From the NCBI GenBank assembly GCA_919903585.1, contig CAKKST010000357.1, positions 1-10,412 on the forward strand: 10,412 bases of DNA, given 5' to 3'. Numbering within the stretch: position 1 is the stretch's first letter; each line of letters begins with the position of its first letter. Made by a program: the position numbers and the translations under genes. Positions 1 through 6,463 of the stretch are shown here, in pieces. The notes beneath the pieces were generated by a model. The model did not search any database. It had not been told where the DNA came from and saw only the letters and a program-made list of their open reading frames with translations. Source of the DNA: Nitrospiria bacterium (lineage in GTDB: Bacteria > Nitrospirota > CAKKRA01 > 9FT-COMBO-42-15).

Positions 1-33
1 TGTCTGCCCCCTTTGTGTTAGAGTGGTGCGCAT
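1..33 (-). CDS. N-terminus of a probable AbrB/MazE-type antitoxin (partial, cut by window edge)
   Basis: Only 11 codons are visible, reading MRTTLTQRGQT from an ATG at 33-31 and running off the left edge. This matches the usual opening of AbrB/SpoVT/MazE/VapB-type swapped-hairpin DNA-binding proteins, where a short strand with a T-x-R/K-G-Q motif is followed by V-[IV]-P-x-x-[IL]-R. Such proteins are usually antitoxins that bind DNA as dimers and neutralise a PIN or MazF toxin encoded just downstream; any toxin gene would lie outside this window. A weak AGAGG ribosome binding site lies about 11 bases upstream. The call rests on a very short match and could be chance. Confidence 0.42.
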   Translation of the reverse strand, partial: MRTTLTQRGQT

Positions 34-98
34 ATATTAACTAACCTCTGTAAAATTGGCTTTTAACAAAAAACAATACTATAAATCCTCAGGCAGCT

Positions 99-704
99 TC
101 ACTGATACGCAGACTTATCACCTATATCGTAATGCATTGGCATAAACACCTTTCTTACAGTAAAAAGAATAAGCATTACTGCAATAAAGAGAATCCAATT
201 TGATGCAGCCTTTATTGTCATGGCTCCCGTAGAAAGCAGCAAAAGATATATAGGCATGATTAAGGCAAGGAGATAGCCTTCTATTAGTTTAAAACAGAAG
301 GCCTCCTTTGCTGTAATAAAACCGAGACAGCCTGATAAAGGAATTAGGAGCAACGGGCTATAGGCTTTGTTAACCAATACCCAATAAACATCTCCTTTTC
401 CGATTACAAAAAGGATTATCAATGAAATTATAGAAATGTAATATAATTTCTTAAGAAAGTTGTGAAACTTGCTAACATAAAGATGTATAAAGAATACACT
501 TGTGCCAACAGATACATAAAGCAGGATTAACACAATATTTGCCTTAATGCTGATTGCTGCATCAGCTTGATAATGCGATGCATTGAATAACATATAAGCA
601 ATAATAGAAATTAATACTGCTGACACAACAATGCCTGTTCTGTAAAGCACTACAGAAATCTTATCCTCTCTGGTAAGAGGCTGAAATAAATCCTTTTCTC
701 CCAT
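99..704 (-). CDS. DUF2301-like integral membrane protein
   Basis: A 201-residue, strongly hydrophobic protein of unknown function. After a short charged N-terminus, about six membrane helices can be read near residues 20-40, 56-76, 86-102, 115-131, 142-158 and 165-184. The pattern YRTGIVV (21-27), the IHLYV...LHRFL-like stretch near 73-85 (IHLYVSKFHNFLKK here) and TAKEAFCFKLIE (131-142) resemble my memory of the DUF2301 family, common in cyanobacteria and a few other phyla. The EAFCF motif is the most telling. The protein must sit in the cytoplasmic membrane; no substrate or partner is known to me. An AGGAG ribosome binding site 7 bases before the ATG supports the start. It appears to be a single-gene unit, with 65 bp separating it from the antitoxin-like start downstream. 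Confidence 0.72.
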   Translation of the reverse strand: MGEKDLFQPLTREDKISVVLYRTGIVVSAVLISIIAYMLFNASHYQADAAISIKANIVLILLYVSVGTSVFFIHLYVSKFHNFLKKLYYISIISLIILFVIGKGDVYWVLVNKAYSPLLLIPLSGCLGFITAKEAFCFKLIEGYLLALIMPIYLLLLSTGAMTIKAASNWILFIAVMLILFTVRKVFMPMHYDIGDKSAYQ

Positions 705-717
705 TTTTTTCTCCTAT

Positions 718-733
718 TATAATGTTCATTATA
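718..733. promoter_or_regulatory. AT-rich inverted repeat overlapping -10-like hexamers upstream of the DUF2301-like gene
   Basis: TATAATG-TT-CATTATA is a perfect 7-bp inverted repeat with a 2-bp centre, ending 13 bases before the membrane protein's ATG. Read on the minus strand, each arm contains or touches a TATAAT hexamer (733-728 and 721-716), so it could combine a -10 element with an operator. No convincing -35 is present at 16-18 bases from either hexamer. The arms recall Fur/PerR half-sites, but the spacing does not fit their 7-1-7 arrangement. Confidence 0.35.
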
Positions 734-756
734 CTTGATTACACAAATTTGTATTT

Positions 757-784
757 TAATCTGCGTAATCTGCTCTTTAATCTG
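757..784. repeat. Three direct copies of TAATCTG
   Basis: TAATCTG occurs at 757-763, 766-772 and 778-784 in the intergenic space upstream of the DUF2301-like gene. On the minus strand this reads as three CAGATTA units spaced 9 and 12 bases apart. It could be a small binding-site array or decayed simple sequence. No function is established. Confidence 0.5.
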
Positions 785-814
785 TATCATCAGACATCGC
801 TTTATATAGGGTGT

Positions 815-1063
815 CTAAATAATATTTACCCCCATCACATTCTTCATAATCCTTAATGCAACGTCGTGGTCTTCTTTTGCAAGGCCAGCAATGCCTTTTT
901 CAACTACTGCAACCTTGTAGCCCCTTAATACTGCATCAGAGGCAGTGAACATTATGCAGATATGCGTAACGCAACCTGTGAGCTTCAGGTTATTAACATT
1001 TAATTTTTTAAGTGTCTCATCCCGTCTACAGCGATGCCCCGCCTTTTGGGCGGAGGGCTTCAC
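815..1063 (-). pseudogene. 5'-truncated isochorismatase-family cysteine hydrolase remnant
   Basis: The reading frame from a GTG at 1063 gives 82 residues. From about residue 18 (TLKKLNVNNLKLTG) to the end it matches the C-terminal half of isochorismatase/nicotinamidase-like hydrolases: GCVTHICIMFTASDAVLRGYKV includes the nucleophile Cys36, and EDHDVAL follows. Family members are about 170-200 residues and carry the catalytic Asp and Lys in the N-terminal half, which is missing. The first 16 or so residues are low in homology and come from a G+C-rich hairpin, so they are probably accidental coding. The GTG overlaps the stop codon of the upstream hydrolase gene (GTGA) with no ribosome binding site. 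I infer a remnant left by deletion or insertion and unlikely to be active. The intact C-terminus argues for fairly recent loss. Confidence 0.72.
1037..1055. repeat. G+C-rich hairpin at the truncation point of the hydrolase remnant
   Basis: CCCCGCC-TTTTG-GGCGGAG forms a 7-bp stem (one G-T pair) with a 5-base loop, just after the dienelactone-hydrolase-family stop codon and just before homology to the isochorismatase family begins. No T-run follows on the minus strand, so it is a poor intrinsic terminator. It may be the end of a lost mobile element; IS200/IS605-type elements carry subterminal hairpins. No transposase is visible. Confidence 0.4.
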
Positions 1064-1836
1064 TTAAATATCTCACTGAAAAATTGCTTCATATCCTCCC
1101 ATGAACGTTTGTCTGCCTTTTCATTGTATGCCGCGCCTTTGGAATTGTCATTGCCAGAATCAGGGTTTGTGAAGCTGTGAACTGCGCCTCCGTAAATCAC
1201 CATGTTCCAGTCCACACCTGCTTTGCGCATCTCATCCTGAAAAGAAGCAACCTGCTCCGCTGGAACAAACGGATCGTCGCCGCCGTGTAATACCAAAACT
1301 TTTCCTTTAATGTTCTTTGCATCATTTATATTCGGTGTATCAAGGCCGCCGTGAAAGCTCACAATGCCATTAACATCAGCGCCGCTTCTTGCAAGCTCAA
1401 GGACAGTTGTGCCACCAAAGCAGTATCCAATTGCAGCGGTGCGGCTGATATCTGTAAGTGTATGTTTTTTAAGGATATTTAGCCCTGCAACAACACGGGC
1501 TTGCATGAGCTTGCGGTTCTCCTTGTACTTCTTTGCCTCTGCGGCGGCCTCATCACGATTCTTTGGCCTTATACCCTTTCCATATATATCTGCAGCAAAG
1601 GCAATGTATCCCAGTTTTGCAAGCTGCTCTGCACGTCTTTTGACATATTGATTGATTCCCATCCACTCATGGACAATTAACACACCCGGCCTCTTTCCCT
1701 TGATTGCATCATCGTATGCAAGATAGCCTTCAAGCACAGTATCGCCCTCTTTATATTCAACCACCTCTGTCCTTATTTCAGCCTGTACATTTACCACCAA
1801 TACAAAAACAATTAATAGTGCAAATAAGTACCTCAT
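1060..1836 (-). CDS. Exported dienelactone-hydrolase-family protein
   Basis: A 258-residue alpha/beta hydrolase. Residues 1-19 form a signal peptide (hydrophobic core 4-17, VQA then Glu20 as likely cleavage site), so the mature enzyme probably acts in the periplasm. The dienelactone hydrolase family pattern is complete: HEWMG with Glu56, nucleophile Cys139 in GYCFGG, Asp188 in HGGDDPFVP and His220 in GGAVHSF. Family members hydrolyse cyclic lactones or other small esters, but most exported homologues have no proven substrate, so I do not name one. The start is well supported by GGAGG 7 bases upstream, which sits in the 16-bp gap after the threonine ammonia-lyase stop and indicates one transcript. 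The length is typical of the family with a leader. There is no sign of damage, unlike the gene fragment directly downstream. Confidence 0.9.
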   Translation of the reverse strand: MRYLFALLIVFVLVVNVQAEIRTEVVEYKEGDTVLEGYLAYDDAIKGKRPGVLIVHEWMGINQYVKRRAEQLAKLGYIAFAADIYGKGIRPKNRDEAAAEAKKYKENRKLMQARVVAGLNILKKHTLTDISRTAAIGYCFGGTTVLELARSGADVNGIVSFHGGLDTPNINDAKNIKGKVLVLHGGDDPFVPAEQVASFQDEMRKAGVDWNMVIYGGAVHSFTNPDSGNDNSKGAAYNEKADKRSWEDMKQFFSEIFK

Positions 1837-1852
1837 AACACAGCCTCCTTTC

Positions 1853-3052
1853 TTATCTCTTTCTTACTTCAATCCCCTTTGTCTTAAGGTTTGAGAGTAT
1901 CGCTTCTAAGTGTTCCTTTCCTCTCGCTTCAACTGTAAACACAACCCTTGTCTTGCCTATTGGTAGATCCCCTGCAGCCCTGTCATGAACAACATTCAAA
2001 ACATTGCTCCTGCAACATGCAATAATCTCTGTTACTGAATAAAAGGCACCGGGCACATCATCAATGACAACCTCAAAGACGCCGATCCTGCCGCTTGTTA
2101 CAAGGCCTTTAAGGATTATCTTGTCAATCACTGTAAAATCAATATTGCCGCCGCTTACAACAAGGGCAACCTTTTTGCCTTTAAATCTTTCCATGTTTTT
2201 TATTAAGGCTGCAAGCGCAACAGCGCCAGCGCCCTCAACAACGAGCTTTTTTCTCTCAAGAAAGAGGAGTATTGCCATTGCAATGGAGTCCTCATCTACA
2301 AGGATAATATCGTCTATATATTTATTCATTATCTGCCATGTGAGGTTTCCAACCCTGCTGATGGCAATACCATCGGCGAGTGTGGGTGATGGCGGTTTTT
2401 CGGTTATCTCATCCTTTCTGATTGAAAGATATGCGGATGTTGCTGCTTCTGCCTGAACACCAATTATTTCTGTCTTTGAAGACAGCGCCTTTACTGCGAC
2501 AGCAATACCAGAAACAAGTCCGCCTCCGCCAACAGGGACAAGTATGCAGTCTATATCCTTTATCTCCTCTATAATCTCAAGGCCGATAGTCCCCTGACCA
2601 GCGATTATCTTTTCATCATCAAAGGCATGTATGAAGGTGTACTCCTTCTGAGAAAGGGCATAATTTAGGGCATCCCTAAAGCCCTCGCCATGAAGCACAA
2701 CCTCTGCGCCATAATTCCTCGTTGCCTCTTCTTTTACTATTGGCGCTGTAGTTGGCATAACTATCTTCGCCTTTATTCCAAGTGCGCCTGCTGCAAAGGC
2801 AACACCCTGTGCATGATTGCCCATGGACGCAGCAATCACCTTACCACCCTTGAACCCTGACATTTTATTAAATGCACCCCTGACCTTGAATGAACCTGTC
2901 TTTTGAAGATTCTCTGCCTTGATAAAGACCTCTGCCCCTGTAAGCCTGCTAAAAGAGTTGGAGTAGATTAGTGGCGTTTTATGTATAAATGGCCTGATAT
3001 TTTCAAGGGCATTCTGAATATCCTGAATGTTAACCATACTGGAAGGATTCAT
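1853..3052 (-). CDS. ilvA: Threonine ammonia-lyase (threonine dehydratase) with ACT domain
   Basis: A 399-residue PLP-dependent fold-type II enzyme that deaminates threonine to 2-oxobutanoate in the cytoplasm, the first step toward isoleucine, or in catabolic members a degradative step. Visible motifs are the PLP-lysine Lys56 in KTGSFKVRGA, the SMGNHAQG substrate loop (76-83), the glycine-rich phosphate-binding loop GGGG (175-178) and SGGN (300-303). Residues from about 325 to 399 form one ACT domain (FEVVIDDVPGAFYSV...). This 400-residue, single-ACT form is the short type seen in many bacteria and also in catabolic TdcB-like enzymes, so biosynthetic versus catabolic use is not settled by sequence. 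The ATG at 3052 lacks a clear ribosome binding site; the second Met (residue 6) is no better. A parS-like site lies 47 bp upstream. The dienelactone-hydrolase-family gene follows 16 bp downstream. Confidence 0.92.
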   Translation of the reverse strand: MNPSSMVNIQDIQNALENIRPFIHKTPLIYSNSFSRLTGAEVFIKAENLQKTGSFKVRGAFNKMSGFKGGKVIAASMGNHAQGVAFAAGALGIKAKIVMPTTAPIVKEEATRNYGAEVVLHGEGFRDALNYALSQKEYTFIHAFDDEKIIAGQGTIGLEIIEEIKDIDCILVPVGGGGLVSGIAVAVKALSSKTEIIGVQAEAATSAYLSIRKDEITEKPPSPTLADGIAISRVGNLTWQIMNKYIDDIILVDEDSIAMAILLFLERKKLVVEGAGAVALAALIKNMERFKGKKVALVVSGGNIDFTVIDKIILKGLVTSGRIGVFEVVIDDVPGAFYSVTEIIACCRSNVLNVVHDRAAGDLPIGKTRVVFTVEARGKEHLEAILSNLKTKGIEVRKR

Positions 3053-3099
3053 GGTTGTATTATTAATAAAATGGAGGGAAAAGTAAAGATGAAAAAAAA

Positions 3100-3115
3100 T
3101 GTTCCATGTGGAACA
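3100..3115. promoter_or_regulatory. parS-like ParB-binding site, copy 1
   Basis: TGTTCCATGTGGAACA is a 16-bp near-palindrome one base away from the perfect form TGTTCCACGTGGAACA. It has three mismatches to the Bacillus-type consensus TGTTTCACGTGAAACA. ParB proteins bind such sites near chromosome origins. Read on the minus strand it can also fold as a 7-bp stem with a 4-base loop followed by T-rich sequence, 16 bp after the ZIP pseudogene stop, so an intrinsic terminator is an alternative reading. Confidence 0.62.
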
Positions 3116-3131
3116 TCAAGGGGTAATGCCA

Positions 3132-3317
3132 TTATCCTCCAAGCGCTACATCAAGAAACATCATTACTGCAAAGCCGAGCATGGTATCTAATGGTTTTTG
3201 ATTAATCCTTCTTGTTACAAAAACTGTTGCCGCGCCAAGACCTGTAACAAGCTATGCAAGGCCTGTCGCAAGGACGGTCTGTATGGTGGGATGGAGCGTC
3301 TGAAAAAAATCTATCAT
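3132..3317 (-). pseudogene. Remnant of a ZIP-family metal transporter (internal deletion plus nonsense codon)
   Basis: My translation from the ATG at 3317-3315 gives 62 codons. They begin MIDFFQTLHPTIQTVLATG, carry a TAG at codon 22 (Trp is expected there), then continue LVTGLGAATVFVTRRINQ and KPLDTMLGFA. That is the first membrane helix and loop of ZIP (ZupT/GufA-like) zinc and iron transporters. The frame then jumps to VMMFLDVALGG and a TAA at 3134-3132, which is the typical last helix end (LGFxxMMxLDVALG) of the same family. About 200 residues of the transporter, including all metal-binding helices, are therefore missing. The join falls at LGFA, a sequence resembling both ends, which suggests deletion between short homologies. 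The ATG lies 3 bases after the stop of the upstream small membrane protein, so the two were once an operon. It cannot make a transporter. Confidence 0.78.
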
Positions 3318-3320
3318 ATC

Positions 3321-3692
3321 CTAAAAAGGTTTTTCTCTTTTATACTCCTCAAAAACCTTCTCTATGGTATCAATCAAGATTATAATAATTGCCCTGCTCA
3401 GGCTTTGCAGCCCATCGCGCCTTTCCATTTTAATAGCTATCTGGTAACTTTCTATCCGCTTTTTGGTCAAATCTTCCTCTGAAAACACAGCCTTATCTTT
3501 TTTATTACAGTCCCTTGCCTTCAAGAAGGCCTCATTGGATTGATGCTGTTCAAATTTATAAGAATCTAATGTAAATTCAGGGCTGATTATCTGAATCACA
3601 TCATATACACCAATACCTAATGCCACAGCAAAACAAACTACTGTTACGAAACAGACAGCAAGGGCATATATTTCAAGAAGGGTCTTTTTCAT
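3321..3692 (-). CDS. Conserved small membrane protein of unknown function
   Basis: A 123-residue protein. A long hydrophobic segment covers about residues 7-37 (LAVCFVTVVCFAVALGIGVYDVIQII). A soluble, charged middle follows, with EFTLDSYKFEQHQSNEAF (39-56) and SEEDLTKKRIESYQIAIKMERRDGLQSL (71-98). A second short hydrophobic segment lies near 99-110 (SRAIIIILIDTI). The second helix is short for a membrane span and the tail EKVFEEYKREKPF is charged. I recognise the overall layout (long N-terminal helix, conserved SYKFEQHQSNEAF-like region, C-terminal helix) as a conserved hypothetical type but know no function or family name with confidence. AAGGG lies very close to the ATG, so the ribosome binding site is only fair. 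It directly precedes the ZIP remnant and diverges from mnmG. Confidence 0.7.
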   Translation of the reverse strand: MKKTLLEIYALAVCFVTVVCFAVALGIGVYDVIQIISPEFTLDSYKFEQHQSNEAFLKARDCNKKDKAVFSEEDLTKKRIESYQIAIKMERRDGLQSLSRAIIIILIDTIEKVFEEYKREKPF

Positions 3693-3741
3693 GCCCTTAT
3701 TTTACCTGTTGATGGCTGATATGTCAAACCCACCAATTTTT

Positions 3742-3769
3742 TTGACTTTTGATAAAAAACGAATATAAT
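3742..3769 (+). promoter_or_regulatory. Sigma-70-type promoter for mnmG-rsmG
   Basis: TTGACT (3742-3747) and a perfect TATAAT (3764-3769) are separated by 16 bases, predicting transcription from about 3776. This gives an mnmG leader of nearly 80 bases that contains the second parS-like site. It is the best promoter match I noticed in the window. Confidence 0.72.
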
Positions 3770-3789
3770 ACTGGAAGCAAAACCGATAG

Positions 3790-3805
3790 TGTTCCATGTG
3801 GAACA
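3790..3805. promoter_or_regulatory. parS-like ParB-binding site, copy 2, in the mnmG leader
   Basis: The same 16 bases, TGTTCCATGTGGAACA, as at 3100-3115, in the same orientation; the identity extends to one further T (17 bases). It begins about 14 bases after the predicted transcription start of mnmG. A T-rich tract (TTTTAATAATTTTTAG) follows, so on the plus strand it could also act as a weak hairpin in the leader. Two identical copies beside mnmG-rsmG favour the ParB reading. Confidence 0.64.
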
Positions 3806-3853
3806 TTTTAATAATTTTTAGTTCTTAATACTTAATTCTTGGTTCTGTGCACT

Positions 3854-5734
3854 ATGTATACGTTTGATAAAGAATATGATGTGATTGTTGTTGGCGCTGG
3901 GCATGCGGGGTGTGAGGCTGCCCTTGCATCTGCAAGGCTTGGTTGCAAGACCCTAATGTTTACCATTAATCTGGATAATATTGCCCAGATGTCCTGTAAT
4001 CCTGCTGTTGGCGGCATTGCAAAGGGCCATCTTGTGAGGGAAATAGATGCCCTGGGCGGTGAGATGGGGAGAAACACGGATAAGGCAGGGATACAGTTCA
4101 GGATGCTGAACACAAGAAAGGGGCCTGCTGTCCGCGCACTTCGCGCACAGGCTGATAGGGTATTATATAAACTTGAGATGCGAAAGAGCCTTGAGGCACA
4201 GGGGAATCTTGATATCCTGCAGGGGATGGTAACTGGATTGTTGGTTAAAAATGGAAGGGTATCAGGTGTTGAGACCGCCTTGGGCATAAGATATCTCTCA
4301 AAGACAGTAATACTAACAACAGGGACATTTCTCAAGGGACTGATTCATATCGGTCTTAAAAACTTTCCTGCAGGAAGGGCAGGTGAGTTCGCTTCCATAG
4401 AGCTATCAAAATCACTTGGCGATCTTGGGTTTCAGCTCGGAAGATTAAAAACAGGGACGCCGCCGAGGATTGATGGCAGAACTATTGATTTTTCAAAGAC
4501 CATAGTTCAGCATGGCGATAATCCACCAATTCCGTTTTCTTATTCTACAGAAAAAATTACAAATCCCCAGTTGCCATGCTATCTGACATACACAAACGAA
4601 GAGACTCACAAGATTATAAAAGACAATCTTGACAGATCCCCATTATATTGCGGCGTTATTGAAGGAACAGGCCCAAGATATTGTCCTTCTATTGAGGATA
4701 AGGTTGTCCGCTTTGCTGAAAAAGAGAGGCACCAGATATTCTTAGAGCCTGAAGGATTGAATACAACAGAATACTATGCCAATGGCATATCTACAAGCCT
4801 GCCTGCTGATGTGCAGCTTAAATTCCTCCGTACCATTCAGGGTCTTGAAAAGGCACGGATGTTAAGACCCGGCTATGCCATTGAGTATGACTTTATCCCT
4901 CCAAACCAATTAAAGCCCACACTTGAAACCAAGCTCATAGAGAATCTCTTTAACGCAGGCCAGATAAATGGCACATCCGGCTATGAAGAGGCTGCTGCAC
5001 AGGGGATTATTGCAGGGATAAATGCTGTTGCAAAGATAAAGGGTGAAAAGCCTTTGATATTAGATAGATCAGAGGCGTATATCGGCGTACTAATTGACGA
5101 CCTTATTACAAAGGGCACTAAGGAGCCTTACAGGATGTTCACATCAAGGGCAGAATACAGGCTTCTTCTGCGCCACGACAATGCAGATTTGAGGCTAAGA
5201 GAGAAGGGATGTAAAATAGGGCTTGTATCTTCTAAAGAATATGATATTTTTATGAGAAAAAAGAAGTCTATTGAAAGAGAGATAGATCGCCTCAAGACAA
5301 CGAGGATAAGGCCGACAAAGGAAATAAAGGCAAGATTAGAAGAGGCAGGGATAGCAGATTTTAATACAGAGGCAACACTCAGCAGTCTTCTTAAAAGGCC
5401 AGATATTGATTATAAAAAGCTGATGTGTCTCTTTCCATCTGATGAGTCCTTAAACTATGAGGTAATAGAGCAGGTGGAGATAGAGATAAAATATGAAGGA
5501 TATATACATAGGCAGTTAAAGGAGGTTCAGAGGTTTAAGGAATTAGAGACAAAAAGGATCCCGCATGACCTTGATTATGATAATATAAAAGGTTTTTCAA
5601 GAGAGGTCAGGGAAAAATTAAAAGAGATAAAGCCTGTCTCCATTGGTCAGGCAGCGAGGATTTCAGGGGTAACACCAGCAGCAGTATCTATCCTGCTTGT
5701 GGCACTGGAAAGGGAGTATGGCCGTAAAAATTAA
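3854..5734 (+). CDS. mnmG: tRNA uridine-5-carboxymethylaminomethyl modification enzyme MnmG (GidA)
   Basis: A 626-residue FAD-dependent enzyme. With MnmE it installs carboxymethylaminomethyl (or aminomethyl) groups on the wobble uridine (U34) of certain tRNAs in the cytoplasm, using methylene-tetrahydrofolate and NADH. Visible landmarks are the FAD-binding GAGHAGCEAAL (14-24), Cys48 in SCNPAVGGIAKG, QFRMLNTRKGPAVRALRAQ (81-99), TGTFLKG (156-162), Cys277 in PRYCPSIEDK, GTSGYEEAAAQG (373-384), TSRAEYRLLLRHDNAD (430-445), and the C-terminal helical MnmE/tRNA-binding region ending in SGVTPAAVSILLVALER. Cys48 and Cys277 match the two conserved catalytic cysteines. I chose the ATG at 3854; an in-frame TTG at 3839 would add only five non-conserved residues. 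Neither has a good ribosome binding site. The stop overlaps the start region of rsmG, giving an mnmG-rsmG operon. Confidence 0.96.
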   Translation: MYTFDKEYDVIVVGAGHAGCEAALASARLGCKTLMFTINLDNIAQMSCNPAVGGIAKGHLVREIDALGGEMGRNTDKAGIQFRMLNTRKGPAVRALRAQADRVLYKLEMRKSLEAQGNLDILQGMVTGLLVKNGRVSGVETALGIRYLSKTVILTTGTFLKGLIHIGLKNFPAGRAGEFASIELSKSLGDLGFQLGRLKTGTPPRIDGRTIDFSKTIVQHGDNPPIPFSYSTEKITNPQLPCYLTYTNEETHKIIKDNLDRSPLYCGVIEGTGPRYCPSIEDKVVRFAEKERHQIFLEPEGLNTTEYYANGISTSLPADVQLKFLRTIQGLEKARMLRPGYAIEYDFIPPNQLKPTLETKLIENLFNAGQINGTSGYEEAAAQGIIAGINAVAKIKGEKPLILDRSEAYIGVLIDDLITKGTKEPYRMFTSRAEYRLLLRHDNADLRLREKGCKIGLVSSKEYDIFMRKKKSIEREIDRLKTTRIRPTKEIKARLEEAGIADFNTEATLSSLLKRPDIDYKKLMCLFPSDESLNYEVIEQVEIEIKYEGYIHRQLKEVQRFKELETKRIPHDLDYDNIKGFSREVREKLKEIKPVSIGQAARISGVTPAAVSILLVALEREYGRKN

Positions 5735-6440
5735 GGCAAAGAAGAATTCAAAGACAAAGAAGACAAAGGCTGTACAAAAAAAGACTAAGGGATCATCACC
5801 GAGGGACATCCTTATGCGGGGTATGGAGGAGCTGAATCTTCATCTCTTCCCAAATCAGATTGATCAATTTTTGCTTTATCTTGAAGAACTGAAAAAATGG
5901 AACAAGAAGATCAATCTCACTTCCATCAAAGAAGACAAAGAAATAATTATTAAACACTTTATTGATTCCCTCTCTTTTCTTAAAGGGTTTTCAGTTATTG
6001 AAGGTATAAAGGTTATTGATGCAGGCACAGGCGCTGGCTTTCCCGGAATCCCGCTAAAAATATATTCCCCAAAGATTGATCTGACATTAATGGAATCATC
6101 ACAAAAAAAGTGTGTCTTTTTACATCAAATCTGCAGGCTGCTTGAGTTAAAGGATGTAAGGATAGTTAATGATAGGCTTGAAGAGGCAAAGAAAAGCCCA
6201 GATTATATCAGAAGATTTAACATATTCCTTTCAAGGGCAGTTGGTGATGCATCTGATATAATAAAACATGGCGAGCCTTTGCTTGCAGACAGGGGTATTA
6301 TGATTTTCAGCAAGGGGAAATCTGTAGCTGGTTTGAAGGCAGGAAAGATCATAAAAGGCATGCACCTCTTACAGATAATTCCCTTTATACTTCCCTTATC
6401 AGATTACGAAAGAAAGCTCCTCGTGTTTCAGAAGATATAA
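5718..6440 (+). CDS. rsmG: 16S rRNA (guanine-N7) methyltransferase RsmG (GidB)
   Basis: A SAM-dependent methyltransferase that modifies G527 (E. coli numbering) in 16S rRNA. From the ATG at 5718 it is 240 residues. Typical RsmG homology starts near residue 33 and includes WNKKINLTSI (61-70), KHFIDSL (79-85), the SAM-binding motif DAGTGAGFPGIPL (101-113), the acidic residue in LMESSQKK (124-131), and SRAVGD (172-177). The first 30 or so residues are a lysine-rich tail with simple A/G-rich coding, not part of the usual domain. The ATG at 5718 has AGGGAG only one base upstream, too close. The ATG at 5814 has GAGGGA 7 bases upstream and would give a standard-length enzyme, so the true start is uncertain. 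The gene overlaps mnmG by 17 bp in the longer form. parA and parB do not follow; a convergent kinase gene ends 23 bp away. Confidence 0.94.
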   Translation: MAVKIKAKKNSKTKKTKAVQKKTKGSSPRDILMRGMEELNLHLFPNQIDQFLLYLEELKKWNKKINLTSIKEDKEIIIKHFIDSLSFLKGFSVIEGIKVIDAGTGAGFPGIPLKIYSPKIDLTLMESSQKKCVFLHQICRLLELKDVRIVNDRLEEAKKSPDYIRRFNIFLSRAVGDASDIIKHGEPLLADRGIMIFSKGKSVAGLKAGKIIKGMHLLQIIPFILPLSDYERKLLVFQKI

Positions 6441-6463
6441 ACCCTAATAACTGTGTGTGATGG

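Noticed and set aside
718..733. Fur or PerR box
   Set aside because: The arms look similar, but the spacing between half-sites does not fit the known arrangements.
1364..1651. Plus-strand frames inside the dienelactone-hydrolase-family gene and ilvA (1364-1651, 2064-2456)
   Set aside because: They are reverse-strand shadows of conserved coding sequence without family resemblance.
3099..3116. Palindrome copy 1 read solely as an intrinsic terminator
   Set aside because: Its stem is short and A/T-containing, and an identical copy sits at 3790-3805, downstream of a promoter rather than after a gene. The parS reading explains both, although a double role for copy 1 remains possible.
3198..3482. 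Open frames on the plus strand across 2981-3482
   Set aside because: They run antisense to ilvA, the ZIP remnant and the small membrane protein, have no recognisable motif and no ribosome binding site. The minus-strand readings match known families.
3832..4335. 167-residue frame on the minus strand
   Set aside because: It is antisense to the highly conserved FAD domain of mnmG and has shadow-like composition.
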